Origin: Shinella sp.
GTDB taxonomy: Bacteria > Pseudomonadota > Alphaproteobacteria > Rhizobiales > Rhizobiaceae
Direction of reading: 5' to 3'
NCBI GenBank assembly: GCA_003248775.1
Contig: QFQX01000068.1
Coordinates: forward strand, 1 to 18,683
Length of the DNA: 18,683 nucleotides
In this document: piece after piece, positions 7,320 through 14,565 of the stretch
How positions within the stretch are numbered: the first letter of the stretch is position 1
Layout of the letters: the number at the start of each line of letters is the position of its first letter
Position numbers and translations under genes: made by a program
Notes under the pieces: generated by a model
Database searches by the model: none
What the model was told of the DNA's origin: nothing
What the model saw: only the letters and a program-made list of their open reading frames with translations

Positions 7320-7876
7320 GCGGCGAGCGCCTTCTTGCCGAGCGCTTCCTCGACGGTTGCAATGCGGGCGAAGCGGCCGGCCAGCACCAGTTCGGTACGC
7401 TTGCGGATCGCCTCGGGATCGAAGGTCTCGCCCGAGGCATGGGTCATGGGGAAGGTCAGCGTCGCCTCGGAAACGAAATCGACATTCCAGCCGAGATCGG
7501 AGGCATGCCGGGTCGTGGTCTCGCAGCATTGCTCGGTGCGGATGCCGGAGATGATCAGCCGGCGGATGCCGTTCTCCACCAGCCAGACATCGAGGCCGGA
7601 ACCGACCAGCGCCGAATGCCGGCTCTTGTGGAAGGTGACATCGGGCTCGAGCCGCAGTTCGGCGAGTGTACGCACGAAGCCGCTTTCGAGCGTAAAGGGT
7701 TCATCGGCGTCGACATGGAAGATACGCACGATCGGAATGCCGGCGGCGCGGGCGCCATCGATCAACGCCTGCTGGCGCTCAAAGTAGGACGCGGCCTTCG
7801 CCTGATCCCAGTACGGTCGCTGACGGAAGGATTCCTGCGCGTCGATGACAATCAATGCAGTGTTGATATCGGACAT
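7316..7876 (-). CDS. Isochorismatase-like cysteine hydrolase
   Basis: A 186-residue cytoplasmic hydrolase of the isochorismatase/nicotinamidase superfamily. The catalytic triad is visible: D12 (IVIDAQESF), K84 (FHKSRHSAL) and C117 (GIRTEQCCETT). The cis-peptide region before the cysteine is also in place. Members cleave amides or ureas such as nicotinamide, N-carbamoyl compounds or hydroxamates, so the exact reaction cannot be named. GGAGAACGAGAA precedes the ATG at 7876. It is the first gene of a two-gene unit with the GlxA-type regulator. Confidence 0.9.
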   Translation of the reverse strand: MSDINTALIVIDAQESFRQRPYWDQAKAASYFERQQALIDGARAAGIPIVRIFHVDADEPFTLESGFVRTLAELRLEPDVTFHKSRHSALVGSGLDVWLVENGIRRLIISGIRTEQCCETTTRHASDLGWNVDFVSEATLTFPMTHASGETFDPEAIRKRTELVLAGRFARIATVEEALGKKALAA

Positions 7877-7907
7877 TTCTCGTTCTCCATGTGTTCAAGG
7901 ATAGCCG

Positions 7908-7935
7908 AGAATATCCCTTGCAACATAGGGAAAAA
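7908..7935 (-). promoter_or_regulatory. Candidate promoter with inverted repeat ahead of the hydrolase-regulator operon
   Basis: On the minus strand a -10-like TATTCT (7908-7913) is preceded by the inverted repeat TCCCT-N8-AGGGA (7914-7931), which fills the spacer; the -35 region (TTTTTC, 7930-7935) is poor. The position is about 32 nt upstream of the hydrolase start. A weak -35 with a symmetric element next to the -10 fits an activated or repressed promoter, possibly under the GlxA-type protein, although AraC proteins more often use direct repeats. Confidence 0.35.
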
Positions 7936-8007
7936 GCACCGGACTGGACGAATGGCGGACATATCCGGCCACGGCATGCGGGGTGGGCTCCGTTGCGGCA
8001 AAGCCTC

Positions 8008-8035
8008 TTGAACGGACGTCCCAGCCGGCTACACT
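8008..8035 (+). promoter_or_regulatory. Candidate sigma-70 promoter for the alpha/beta-hydrolase gene
   Basis: TTGAAC at 8008-8013 and TACACT at 8030-8035 are separated by 16 nt. A transcript starting near 8042 would give a leader of about 34 nt to the ATG at 8076. This supports the later start for that gene rather than the in-frame ATG at 7983, which lies upstream of this promoter. Confidence 0.4.
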
Positions 8036-8075
8036 AGGCCCTTGGCCCGGATGGCCAGTCATTCACAGCGCAGAT

Positions 8076-9731
8076 ATGGGAGTTGGCGCCCTGGCCAGAC
8101 TGATCAATATTTTATTCGGCAGTCTTTCCGTCGCCGGCGTCGTTCTCGCCTTCGTCTTTTTCTGCGCTTCGCTGACCCCCAGCCTGATGCCGCGTTCCGC
8201 GCTCGTGCAGGGCGCGCTTTCCGGCCTTGCGGCGGGTGTCGGCTATCTGATCGGCGTCATCCTCGAAAGCCTCTGGCTCTATCTGGAACTGCCGACGCGC
8301 CCGGCGATACGCCGTCGATTCGTGGCAATTGTCACCGCCGTCGGTCTTGTCGCGGCCATCGCCTCGCTCTGGCATGCGGCGGCGTGGCAGAATTCCATCC
8401 GGGAACTCTGGACGATGCCGGCGCTCGAAAGCGTGGACCCGCTGCGTCTGGTGGCGATCGCTCTTGCCGTCTTCGTCGTTCTGTTTCTGCTCGGCCGCCT
8501 GTTCCTGGCGCTCTTTCGCATCTTTGCGTCTCGCGCCGCCCGTATCCTGCCGCGCCGTATCTCAATCCTGATCGGCCTTGCCGCCGCGCTGCTGATCTTC
8601 TGGTCCGTCGGCGAGGGGCTTTTGCTGCGCGGTGCGCTCCGTCTTGCCGATTCCTCCTTCCGCCAGATGGATGCGCTGCTGGAAGACGAGATCGCTGCAC
8701 CTTCCGATCCATCGAAAACCGGCAGCAGCGCATCTCTGCTCGACTGGCACGGTCTCGGCCGGCAGGGCCGCCATTTCATCGCATCCGGTCCCGGTCGCGC
8801 TGAAATCGAGACATTCTGGGGCACGCCGGCCATGGAGCCGATCCGGGTCTATGCCGGCCTCAACAGTGCCGGGACGATCGAGGAACGGGCGAAACTCGCC
8901 CTCGGCGAACTGATCCGGCAAGGCGGCTTTGAGCGCTCGACGCTCGTTATCGTCACTCCGACAGGAACCGGCTGGATTGATCCCGCAGCCATGGACACGC
9001 TCGACTATCTCCATCGCGGCGACGTCGCGAGCGTCGCGCTGCAATATTCCTACCTGACAAGCTGGCTTTCCCTGCTTGTCGAGCCCGAATACGGATCCGA
9101 GTCGGCCAGGGTTATGTTTCGTACCATCTACCGATACTGGAACGCCTTGCCGAAGGAGACGCGCCCGAAGCTCATCCTTTACGGTCTCAGTCTCGGCGCG
9201 CTGAATTCCCAGCAGTCCTCCGATCTTCTTGAGGTGATCGCCGACCCCTTCCAGGGCGCCCTGTGGGCCGGCCCGCCCTTCCAGAGCGCGATATGGAACG
9301 ATGTGACGGCGTCGCGAAACCCTGGCTCACCGGCATGGCTGCCCGTCTTCCGTGACAGTTCCATCATCCGCTTCACCAACCAGAACCAGAATCTCGATAT
9401 TCCCGGCGCGCATTGGGGTCCACTCAGGATCGTCTACCTGCAATATGCCAGCGATGCCGTGACCTTCTTCGATCCGTGGTCGTTCTATCGTTCTCCCCCG
9501 TGGCTTCAGGGAGAGCGCGGACCTGACGTGTCGCCCGCGCTACGCTGGTATCCGGCGCTCACCATGCTGCAATTGCTGTTCGACATGATGATCGCGACCA
9601 CCAGTCCGATGGGCTACGGCCATGTCTATGCACCGCAGCACTATATCGATCCCTGGATCGCGGTGACGGGCCTCGATATCGATCCCGCCACCGTTGAGCG
9701 GCTGAAACGTCACTTCATCGAAAGGCAGTGA
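8076..9731 (+). CDS. Membrane-anchored alpha/beta-hydrolase (Abhydrolase_9 type)
   Basis: A 551-residue protein. The N-terminal third holds five predicted membrane helices (about 11-33, 44-66, 82-104, 124-148, 161-183), including the conserved SLTPSLMPRS stretch after helix 1. The rest is a hydrolase domain with the nucleophile elbow GLSLGA (S372), a likely acid D460 (QYASDAVTFFD) and a likely histidine H516 (GYGHVYAPQHYIDPW). This matches the two-part Abhydrolase_9_N/Abhydrolase_9 family. The family's substrate is not established; a lipid or ester at the inner membrane is plausible. The start at 8076 is chosen because the first helix begins within 10 residues; the 31 upstream codons have no membrane or family features. 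It stands alone, convergent with the polyamine amidohydrolase gene. Confidence 0.85.
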   Translation: MGVGALARLINILFGSLSVAGVVLAFVFFCASLTPSLMPRSALVQGALSGLAAGVGYLIGVILESLWLYLELPTRPAIRRRFVAIVTAVGLVAAIASLWHAAAWQNSIRELWTMPALESVDPLRLVAIALAVFVVLFLLGRLFLALFRIFASRAARILPRRISILIGLAAALLIFWSVGEGLLLRGALRLADSSFRQMDALLEDEIAAPSDPSKTGSSASLLDWHGLGRQGRHFIASGPGRAEIETFWGTPAMEPIRVYAGLNSAGTIEERAKLALGELIRQGGFERSTLVIVTPTGTGWIDPAAMDTLDYLHRGDVASVALQYSYLTSWLSLLVEPEYGSESARVMFRTIYRYWNALPKETRPKLILYGLSLGALNSQQSSDLLEVIADPFQGALWAGPPFQSAIWNDVTASRNPGSPAWLPVFRDSSIIRFTNQNQNLDIPGAHWGPLRIVYLQYASDAVTFFDPWSFYRSPPWLQGERGPDVSPALRWYPALTMLQLLFDMMIATTSPMGYGHVYAPQHYIDPWIAVTGLDIDPATVERLKRHFIERQ

Positions 9732-9797
9732 CGCCGTCTCCTGCCTTGCACAATTCAGGCATGACCGCTGCACAGTCTTGCCGGAAATACGGGAGGA

Positions 9798-10823
9798 TCA
9801 GTCCTCAAGGCCCTTCAGCACGTTGGCGACGTTGAGGCCGATTTCCGGCACGCCGTAGCCGCCTTCCATCACGGTGAGCACCGGCAGGCCGGTCGCGGCG
9901 ACCATCTGGCCCATGCGGATATAGTCCGGCGTGGTCAGCTTGAAGAAGCTGATCGGATCCTTCTCGAAGGTATCGACCCCGAGCGACAGCACGATGGCCT
10001 CCGCGCCATAGGCCTCGATCCGCTTCAGCGCGTCGGCAAGGGCTGCCGCCCACACCTCGAAGGGCGTTCCCGCCGGCATCGGATAGTTGGCGTTCAGCCC
10101 CTCGCCCGCACCTTCGCCGGTTTCGTCGGCATAGCCGAGGAAATAGGGGAAGGCATCGGCCGGGTCGCCGTGCAGGGAGGCGAAGAAGATGTCGCCGCGA
10201 TTGTAGGTGATGTCCTGCGTGCCGTTGCCGTGGTGGAAGTCGACATCGAGGATCGCCACCTTCTTCGCGCCATGGTCCAGCAGGCGCTGGGCGGCGACGG
10301 CTGCATTGTTGATGAAGCAGTAGCCGCCGAAGAGATCGATACCGGCATGATGGCCCGGCGGGCGGCAGAGCGAGAAGGCGAAGCGGTTGCCCTCCTTCAG
10401 CCAGTCGGCGCCGGAGAGCGCGACGTTCATCGACGACAGCGCCGCCTCATAGGTGCCCTTGGAGATCGAGGTCTCGACGGAGTTGGCATAATAGCCGACG
10501 GCGCCGTCGATATTGCGCGGCGCAAGGTTACGGCTGCGGCGGTAAGCGTAGGCCGTCGGTATCGCTTCGCCCGGATAACCCGCCTCGGTCCAGCGGTCCC
10601 AGCAGGTGCGCAGAAACTCCAGAAAACCCTCGTCATGCACCTTTTTCGCGGTGTCGAGGCCATATTCCGCCGGGGCGACCACGTCGGAAAAACCCGCTTC
10701 CTTCACCGCCGCCAATATCCATTCTGCCCTGAACGGCCCCTCGAAAGGCTTTACCAGCAGGCCGCCGTGCAGCTCTGTCTTGGCATCCCTAAGCTTATGT
10801 TTTTCGGAATAGAAAACCCGCAT
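9798..10823 (-). CDS. aphA: Acetylpolyamine amidohydrolase (histone-deacetylase fold)
   Basis: A 341-residue zinc hydrolase of the histone deacetylase superfamily that removes acetyl groups from acetylated polyamines (N-acetylputrescine, acetylcadaverine, acetylspermidine) in the cytoplasm. The catalytic and metal ligands are all present and, as I recall the Mycoplana ramosa enzyme, carry the same numbers: H158 and H159 (RPPGHHAG), D195 and H197 (DVDFHHGNG), D284 (LGVDTFEKDP), Y323 (EGGYGVPEIG). The total length also matches. The residue 75-105 insertion loop, which narrows the active site in polyamine enzymes compared with histone deacetylases, is present. The start at 10823 has GAGGGAA at good spacing; the longer frame runs into the divergent promoter. 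Catabolism of exogenous acetylpolyamines is the likely role. Confidence 0.92.
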   Translation of the reverse strand: MRVFYSEKHKLRDAKTELHGGLLVKPFEGPFRAEWILAAVKEAGFSDVVAPAEYGLDTAKKVHDEGFLEFLRTCWDRWTEAGYPGEAIPTAYAYRRSRNLAPRNIDGAVGYYANSVETSISKGTYEAALSSMNVALSGADWLKEGNRFAFSLCRPPGHHAGIDLFGGYCFINNAAVAAQRLLDHGAKKVAILDVDFHHGNGTQDITYNRGDIFFASLHGDPADAFPYFLGYADETGEGAGEGLNANYPMPAGTPFEVWAAALADALKRIEAYGAEAIVLSLGVDTFEKDPISFFKLTTPDYIRMGQMVAATGLPVLTVMEGGYGVPEIGLNVANVLKGLED

Positions 10824-10852
10824 TTCGTTCCCTCTGTCTTCACGGTGGACGG

Positions 10853-10881
10853 AAGCTAGCGCCGCCTGCCGCGACAGGCAA
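10853..10881 (-). promoter_or_regulatory. Candidate aphA promoter with palindrome
   Basis: On the minus strand TTGCCT (10876-10881) and TAGCTT (10853-10858) are 17 nt apart, placed about 30 nt before the aphA start. A 16-nt near-palindrome GCCTGCCGCGACAGGC (10864-10879, one mismatched pair) covers the -35 edge and the spacer, as a repressor site would. It is different in sequence from the TetR operator at 10945-10968. Confidence 0.38.
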
Positions 10882-10920
10882 GCGAAGAGAGACGTGCAAT
10901 CACACCCACCCGCACCGGAC

Positions 10921-10968
10921 TTGACGGCTGGCAATTTCACCTCTATTTGGAAACGATCATTTCCAAAT
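10921..10968 (+). promoter_or_regulatory. TetR operator overlapping the tetR-MFS promoter
   Basis: ATTTGGAAA (10945-10953), spacer CGATCA, then TTTCCAAAT (10960-10968): perfect 9-bp arms, and the central GATC is symmetric too, so 22 of 24 positions are palindromic. A -35-like TTGACG is at 10921-10926, and 17 nt later TATTTG (10944-10949) sits inside the left arm. The element is 23 nt upstream of the TetR start. Occupancy by the TetR protein would therefore shut off its own operon, the standard arrangement for efflux-pump repressors. It is 122 nt from the divergent aphA start and may not affect it. Confidence 0.75.
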
Positions 10969-10990
10969 CAGCCGAAGATACGGTCCGATC

Positions 10991-11596
10991 ATGTCCGCCA
11001 CCAGCCACCGCACCGCCGGCCGTCCCCGGGAGTTCGACATCGACGCAGCGCTCGACGCGGCCATCGTGGTATTCACCGAACGCGGCTATCACGGCACCTC
11101 GATTGCCGATCTGAAGGCCGCCATGGGCCTGACGGCCGGCAGCATCTACAAGGCCTTTCAGGACAAGAAGTCGATCTTCCTTGCGGCTTTCGACCGTTAC
11201 AAGCAGGTGCGCAACGCCCTGCTCGAAGCCGAGCTCGCGCCGCTTGAAACCGGCCGCGACAAGGTGCGCGGCATGCTGCATTTCTATGCCGCGGCCGCCT
11301 GCGGCGAGACCGGACGCCGCGGCTGCCTTGCCATTGGTGCGACCGTCGAGCTCACCCTTTTCGACGCCGATGTCGATGGACGGGTCGCCCTCTCGCAGGC
11401 CCGCACACTGGAGCAGATCCGCGGCTTCATTCGCGACGGACAGGCGGACGGCTCGATCTCGTCCGATGTCGATGTCGATACGGCCGCACTCGCCGTCATG
11501 GCCTTCCTCCAGGGGATCCGTATCGTCGGCAAGACCAGCCCGAAGCCGGCCGCGACCCGCGCCGCCGCCGATGCGCTCCTCAAAATTCTCGATTGA
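10991..11596 (+). CDS. TetR-family transcriptional repressor
   Basis: A 201-residue one-component regulator. The N-terminal helix-turn-helix is at about 38-58 (TSIADLKAAMGLTAGSIYKAFQDK), preceded by the family's GRPREFD lead and the ERGYHGT turn. The C-terminal ligand domain (70-201) contains an RRGCLAIG stretch common in the AcrR/TetR_C_16-like group. The stop is 28 nt before the MFS start, so repressor and pump are one operon, presumably induced by the pump's substrate. A near-perfect palindromic operator lies just upstream. Confidence 0.92.
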   Translation: MSATSHRTAGRPREFDIDAALDAAIVVFTERGYHGTSIADLKAAMGLTAGSIYKAFQDKKSIFLAAFDRYKQVRNALLEAELAPLETGRDKVRGMLHFYAAAACGETGRRGCLAIGATVELTLFDADVDGRVALSQARTLEQIRGFIRDGQADGSISSDVDVDTAALAVMAFLQGIRIVGKTSPKPAATRAAADALLKILD

Positions 11597-11624
11597 CCTT
11601 CTCTCCTCCCCCAAGGACTTCCTT

Positions 11625-12830
11625 ATGACCACCATATCCGCCAGCCCAACCAAAGCCTCCGGCATCTCGGCCGGAATGACCTTCGTCATGGCTGCCGCCT
11701 GCGGCCTGATCGCCGCCAACCTCTATTATGCGCAGCCGCTCGCCGGCCCGATTGCCGATGCCATCGGTCTGCCGGCGCATGCGACCGGCCTGATCGTGAC
11801 GCTGACGCAGATCGGTTACGGGCTCGGCCTGCTCTTCCTCGTGCCGCTTGGCGACCTTGTCGAAAACCGCCGGCTGATCCTCACCATGATCGGCGTCGTC
11901 ACTCTTTCGCTGATCGCGGCCGGCCTTTCCTCCACGCCCGGCCCCTTCCTCGCGGCATCGCTCGCCATCGGCCTCGGTTCGGTCGCGGTGCAGATGATCG
12001 TGCCTTTCGCCGCCAATCTGGCGCCGGATTATGCCCGAGGCCGCGTGGTCGGCAATGTCATGAGCGGCCTGATGGTCGGCATCATGATGGCGCGGCCGGT
12101 CGCGAGCTTCCTCGCCCGCTTCACCTCCTGGCACGCAGTGTTCTTCCTCTCGGCCGCTGTCATGGTGGCGCTTGCCGCCGTGCTCGCCACGCGCCTGCCG
12201 GAGCGCCGTCCGACGACCCAGCTCGGCTATCTCGGCCTCCTTCGCTCGATGGCCCGCCAGCTTGCCACGCAGAAAGTGCTGCAGCGCCGTGCCGCCTATC
12301 AGGCCTGTCAGTTCGCCGCCTTCAGCCTGTTCTGGACGGTCACGCCGCTCTATCTCGCCGGTCCCGCCTTCAATCTCAGCCAGGCGGGCATCGCCCTCTT
12401 CGCGCTGGCCGGCGTTGCCGGCGCAATCGCCTCGCCGATGGCCGGAAGACTGGCCGACAAGGGCCTCGGCAAGCCCGCAACCGCGCTCGGCATCGCCAGC
12501 GTCGCCGCAGGCTACCTCGTCACCCATGTCGCGCCCGAAGGCAGCACGCTTGCGCTCGCCCTCCTGACGCTCGCCGCGATCCTCGTTGATTTCGGGGTGA
12601 GCATGACGCTGGTGACCGGCCAGCGCGCCATCTACGAACTCGGCGCGGAGCTGCGCAGCCGCCTGAACGGTCTGTTCATGGCGCTCTTCTTCACTGGTGG
12701 CGCCATCGGCTCGGCCGTCGGCGCATGGGCCTATGCGGAAGGCGGCTGGTCGCTTGCTTCGATGCTCGGCCTCGCCCTTCCGGTCGTCGCCTTCCTCTAT
12801 TTCCTGACGGAAAAGCGCGTAACCGCCTGA
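11625..12830 (+). CDS. MFS efflux transporter
   Basis: A 401-residue inner-membrane transporter of the major facilitator superfamily, with about twelve hydrophobic helices in two halves. The family opening NLYYAQPLAGPIADAIG, the loop 2-3 motif PLGDLVENRR and the central GRVVGNVMSGLMVGIM segment mark it as a drug/sugar-efflux-type exporter (AraJ/YnfM-like). AAGGAC lies about 8 nt before the ATG at 11625. An open frame extends upstream to 11181, but that part is out-of-frame sequence of the tetR gene. Regulated with tetR through the upstream operator; the exported compound is unknown. Confidence 0.9.
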   Translation: MTTISASPTKASGISAGMTFVMAAACGLIAANLYYAQPLAGPIADAIGLPAHATGLIVTLTQIGYGLGLLFLVPLGDLVENRRLILTMIGVVTLSLIAAGLSSTPGPFLAASLAIGLGSVAVQMIVPFAANLAPDYARGRVVGNVMSGLMVGIMMARPVASFLARFTSWHAVFFLSAAVMVALAAVLATRLPERRPTTQLGYLGLLRSMARQLATQKVLQRRAAYQACQFAAFSLFWTVTPLYLAGPAFNLSQAGIALFALAGVAGAIASPMAGRLADKGLGKPATALGIASVAAGYLVTHVAPEGSTLALALLTLAAILVDFGVSMTLVTGQRAIYELGAELRSRLNGLFMALFFTGGAIGSAVGAWAYAEGGWSLASMLGLALPVVAFLYFLTEKRVTA

Positions 12831-12854
12831 CGGGATTTGATCGCAGCCGGACAG

Positions 12855-12886
12855 GATCGCGTTCGGGGACGCCCTCGAACGCGATC
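12855..12886. terminator. Strong hairpin after the tetR-MFS operon
   Basis: GATCGCGTTCG (12855-12865) and CGAACGCGATC (12876-12886) are perfect 11-bp arms. The 10 nt between can add three more pairs, leaving an ACGC loop. It starts 25 nt after the MFS stop. No T-tract follows, so it is either a terminator without a U-run, a 3'-end stabilising structure, or a repeat element. The remaining bases up to the next start at 12954 show only a ribosome-binding site. Confidence 0.5.
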
Positions 12887-12953
12887 AAGGTCGCGAAACA
12901 ACGCGGGCAGCATGAAGAAAGAGCCATCTCCAGCAAAACAGGACGAGGCTCCC

Positions 12954-14018
12954 ATGCGACTGAAACTTTCCCTCCTTGCCTTCCTTCTCGCCGTCACCCC
13001 GGCATTCTCCGCAGAGACGGTCGGCATCCAGAAGATCAGCGTGGTTTCACCGGAGCGGGACCGCTCGCTTGCGGTGACCGTCTGGTATCCATCCACCGGT
13101 GGTGGCGAAGAGATTATCGCCGGCGAAAACCGCATTTTCGAGGGAGCTTCCGCCCTGAGGAACGGCTCCATCCGGCAGGGCCGCTTTCCGCTCGTGCTCC
13201 TGTCCCATGGCTCCGGTTCCCGCGTCGAGGGCATGGCGTGGATCGCCACGCAGCTTGCGTCAGCCGGCTTCATCGTCGCCGGCCCCAACCATCCCGGCAC
13301 CACAAGCGGCGATTCAACACCTGCCGCCACACCGAAAATCTGGGAACGCACCCGGGATCTTTCGGAGATCATCACCGCATTGACCGCCGACAGCCGCTTC
13401 GAAGCCGCCATCGATCCGGATCGCATCGGCGTCCTCGGCTTCTCTCTCGGCGGCAGCACGGCGATGGAACTTGCCGGCGCGCGGGCCGATCTCTCCGCCT
13501 TTGCCCGGTATTGCGACACCTATCCCGAGATGATGGATTGCCGATGGTTCCGCGGTGGGCGCGGCTTTGCCGACAATGAGGAGGTCGCGGTGGAAAAGCT
13601 CGACCTGCGCACGATCGACCGGACCCGCTTCGAGCAATCGAACCGCGATCCGCGCATCGTCTCGGCCGTGCTGGTCGATCCGGGCCTTGCCACCGTGTTC
13701 AAACCGGAAAGTGTGGAGGCCATCGATATTCCGCTGACCTTCATCAATCTCGGCAGCACGGGCGAAATCCCGGTCGCGGTGCTATCTGACAACCTCGCGA
13801 AACAGGCGCCGAATGCCAGCTATGCGCAGGTGGACAATTCCGATCATTTCAGCTTCCTGCCCGTCTGCAAGCCGGGTGCTGCCGGCTTCCTGGCATCCAT
13901 CGGCGAACCTGACCCGATCTGCAATGAGAACCCGAAGAGATCGCGCGCCAGCATCCACGAGGAGCTGACGGGCCTGATCGTCTCCGCCTTCGAACGCACG
14001 TTGCAGGCCGCAAAATGA
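12954..14018 (+). CDS. Secreted dienelactone-hydrolase-like alpha/beta-hydrolase
   Basis: A 354-residue alpha/beta-hydrolase predicted to be exported. The N-terminus MRLKLSLLAFLLAVTPAFSA is a classical signal peptide with cleavage likely after residue 20. The oxyanion region LLSHGSGSR is at 82-90, the nucleophile elbow GFSLGG places S164, and probable acid and base residues are D242 (VLVDPG) and H298 (NSDHFSF). The architecture fits the COG4188-type predicted dienelactone hydrolases. The ATG at 12954 has GAGG about 7 nt upstream and gives a clean signal peptide; the in-frame ATG at 12912 would add 14 mostly polar residues. The end is 4 nt from the convergent GNAT stop. Substrate unknown; a periplasmic ester or lactone is likely. 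Confidence 0.85.
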   Translation: MRLKLSLLAFLLAVTPAFSAETVGIQKISVVSPERDRSLAVTVWYPSTGGGEEIIAGENRIFEGASALRNGSIRQGRFPLVLLSHGSGSRVEGMAWIATQLASAGFIVAGPNHPGTTSGDSTPAATPKIWERTRDLSEIITALTADSRFEAAIDPDRIGVLGFSLGGSTAMELAGARADLSAFARYCDTYPEMMDCRWFRGGRGFADNEEVAVEKLDLRTIDRTRFEQSNRDPRIVSAVLVDPGLATVFKPESVEAIDIPLTFINLGSTGEIPVAVLSDNLAKQAPNASYAQVDNSDHFSFLPVCKPGAAGFLASIGEPDPICNENPKRSRASIHEELTGLIVSAFERTLQAAK

Positions 14019-14022
14019 ACCG

Positions 14023-14541
14023 TCAGCCAACGCGCTTCCAGAAAAAGGTGGTGTCGCAGTAGCGGCCATCGGGGAAGAGCGCATAGTCGGGAATGACACC
14101 GCTTCTGGTCCAGCCGAGCTTTTCGTAGATCTGCTCGGCCAGTTCCCCGGTCGCGGTGTCGAGCACCAGCAGGCTGCGGCCGTGCTTCGCGCTCTCCGCT
14201 TCCGCCGCCTGCATCAGCAGCTTCGACAGGCCAAGGCCGCGCGCGCGGCGATGCACGAGCAGCTTCATCAGGTCGGCGCGGTGCGGCTGGTTCGGCTTCA
14301 AGGCAAAGCCGATCTGCACCGTGCCGCTGACGCGACCGTCCACCTCGGCGACGAAGAGCAGAACCTCACGCCGGCCGACGGCTGCGGCCACACCCCGCCA
14401 GTAGGACTCGCCATCGCCGGGCGTAAATGGCGACATGAAGCCCACGGAAGCGCCGCCCTCGACGCAATCCGCCAGCACCTCGCAAAGGTCCGGCAGGGCG
14501 GCAAGCGCCTGTTGTTCGTCGAGCATGCGGATCGTTATCAT
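14023..14541 (-). CDS. GNAT N-acetyltransferase, tabtoxin-resistance-like
   Basis: A 172-residue GNAT protein. The acetyl-CoA loop is HRRARGLGLSKLLM at 97-110, preceded by the DLMKLLV strand. The stretch LLVLDTATGELAEQIYEKLGW, then GVIPDYALFPDG and a C-terminal TTFFWK, is the pattern of the tabtoxin-resistance (Ttr)-like group, which acetylates small amine or amino-acid-like toxins. The start at 14541 has GGAG about 9 nt upstream. It lies 24 nt downstream of the XRE-cupin gene on the same strand, so it is probably that regulator's target. Actual substrate unknown. Confidence 0.88.
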   Translation of the reverse strand: MITIRMLDEQQALAALPDLCEVLADCVEGGASVGFMSPFTPGDGESYWRGVAAAVGRREVLLFVAEVDGRVSGTVQIGFALKPNQPHRADLMKLLVHRRARGLGLSKLLMQAAEAESAKHGRSLLVLDTATGELAEQIYEKLGWTRSGVIPDYALFPDGRYCDTTFFWKRVG

Positions 14542-14565
14542 GGGAGCGTCTCCGGGAGGCGAGAA

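Noticed and set aside
6261..7787. 508-codon plus-strand open frame across the regulator and hydrolase genes
   Set aside because: It is antisense to two well-recognised minus-strand genes, has no recognisable domain and an Arg/Gln/His-rich composition typical of GC-rich shadow frames.
7983..8075. Upstream ATG for the alpha/beta-hydrolase
   Set aside because: The added 31 residues have no membrane or family pattern, and a promoter-like pair lies downstream of that ATG.
9732..9797. TGCCT/AGGCA inverted repeat between the convergent hydrolase and aphA genes
   Set aside because: Only 5-bp arms around a 10-nt gap and no T-tract; expected by chance.
11181..11624. Possible 148-residue N-terminal extension of the MFS protein, or a TetR-MFS fusion
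   Set aside because: This stretch is the tetR gene read in another frame; the ATG at 11625 has a ribosome-binding site and gives the normal MFS N-terminus.
11580..12527. 315-codon minus-strand open frame opposite the MFS gene
   Set aside because: Composition is dominated by Gly, Glu, Arg and His, a mirror of hydrophobic codons on the plus strand; no domain is recognisable.
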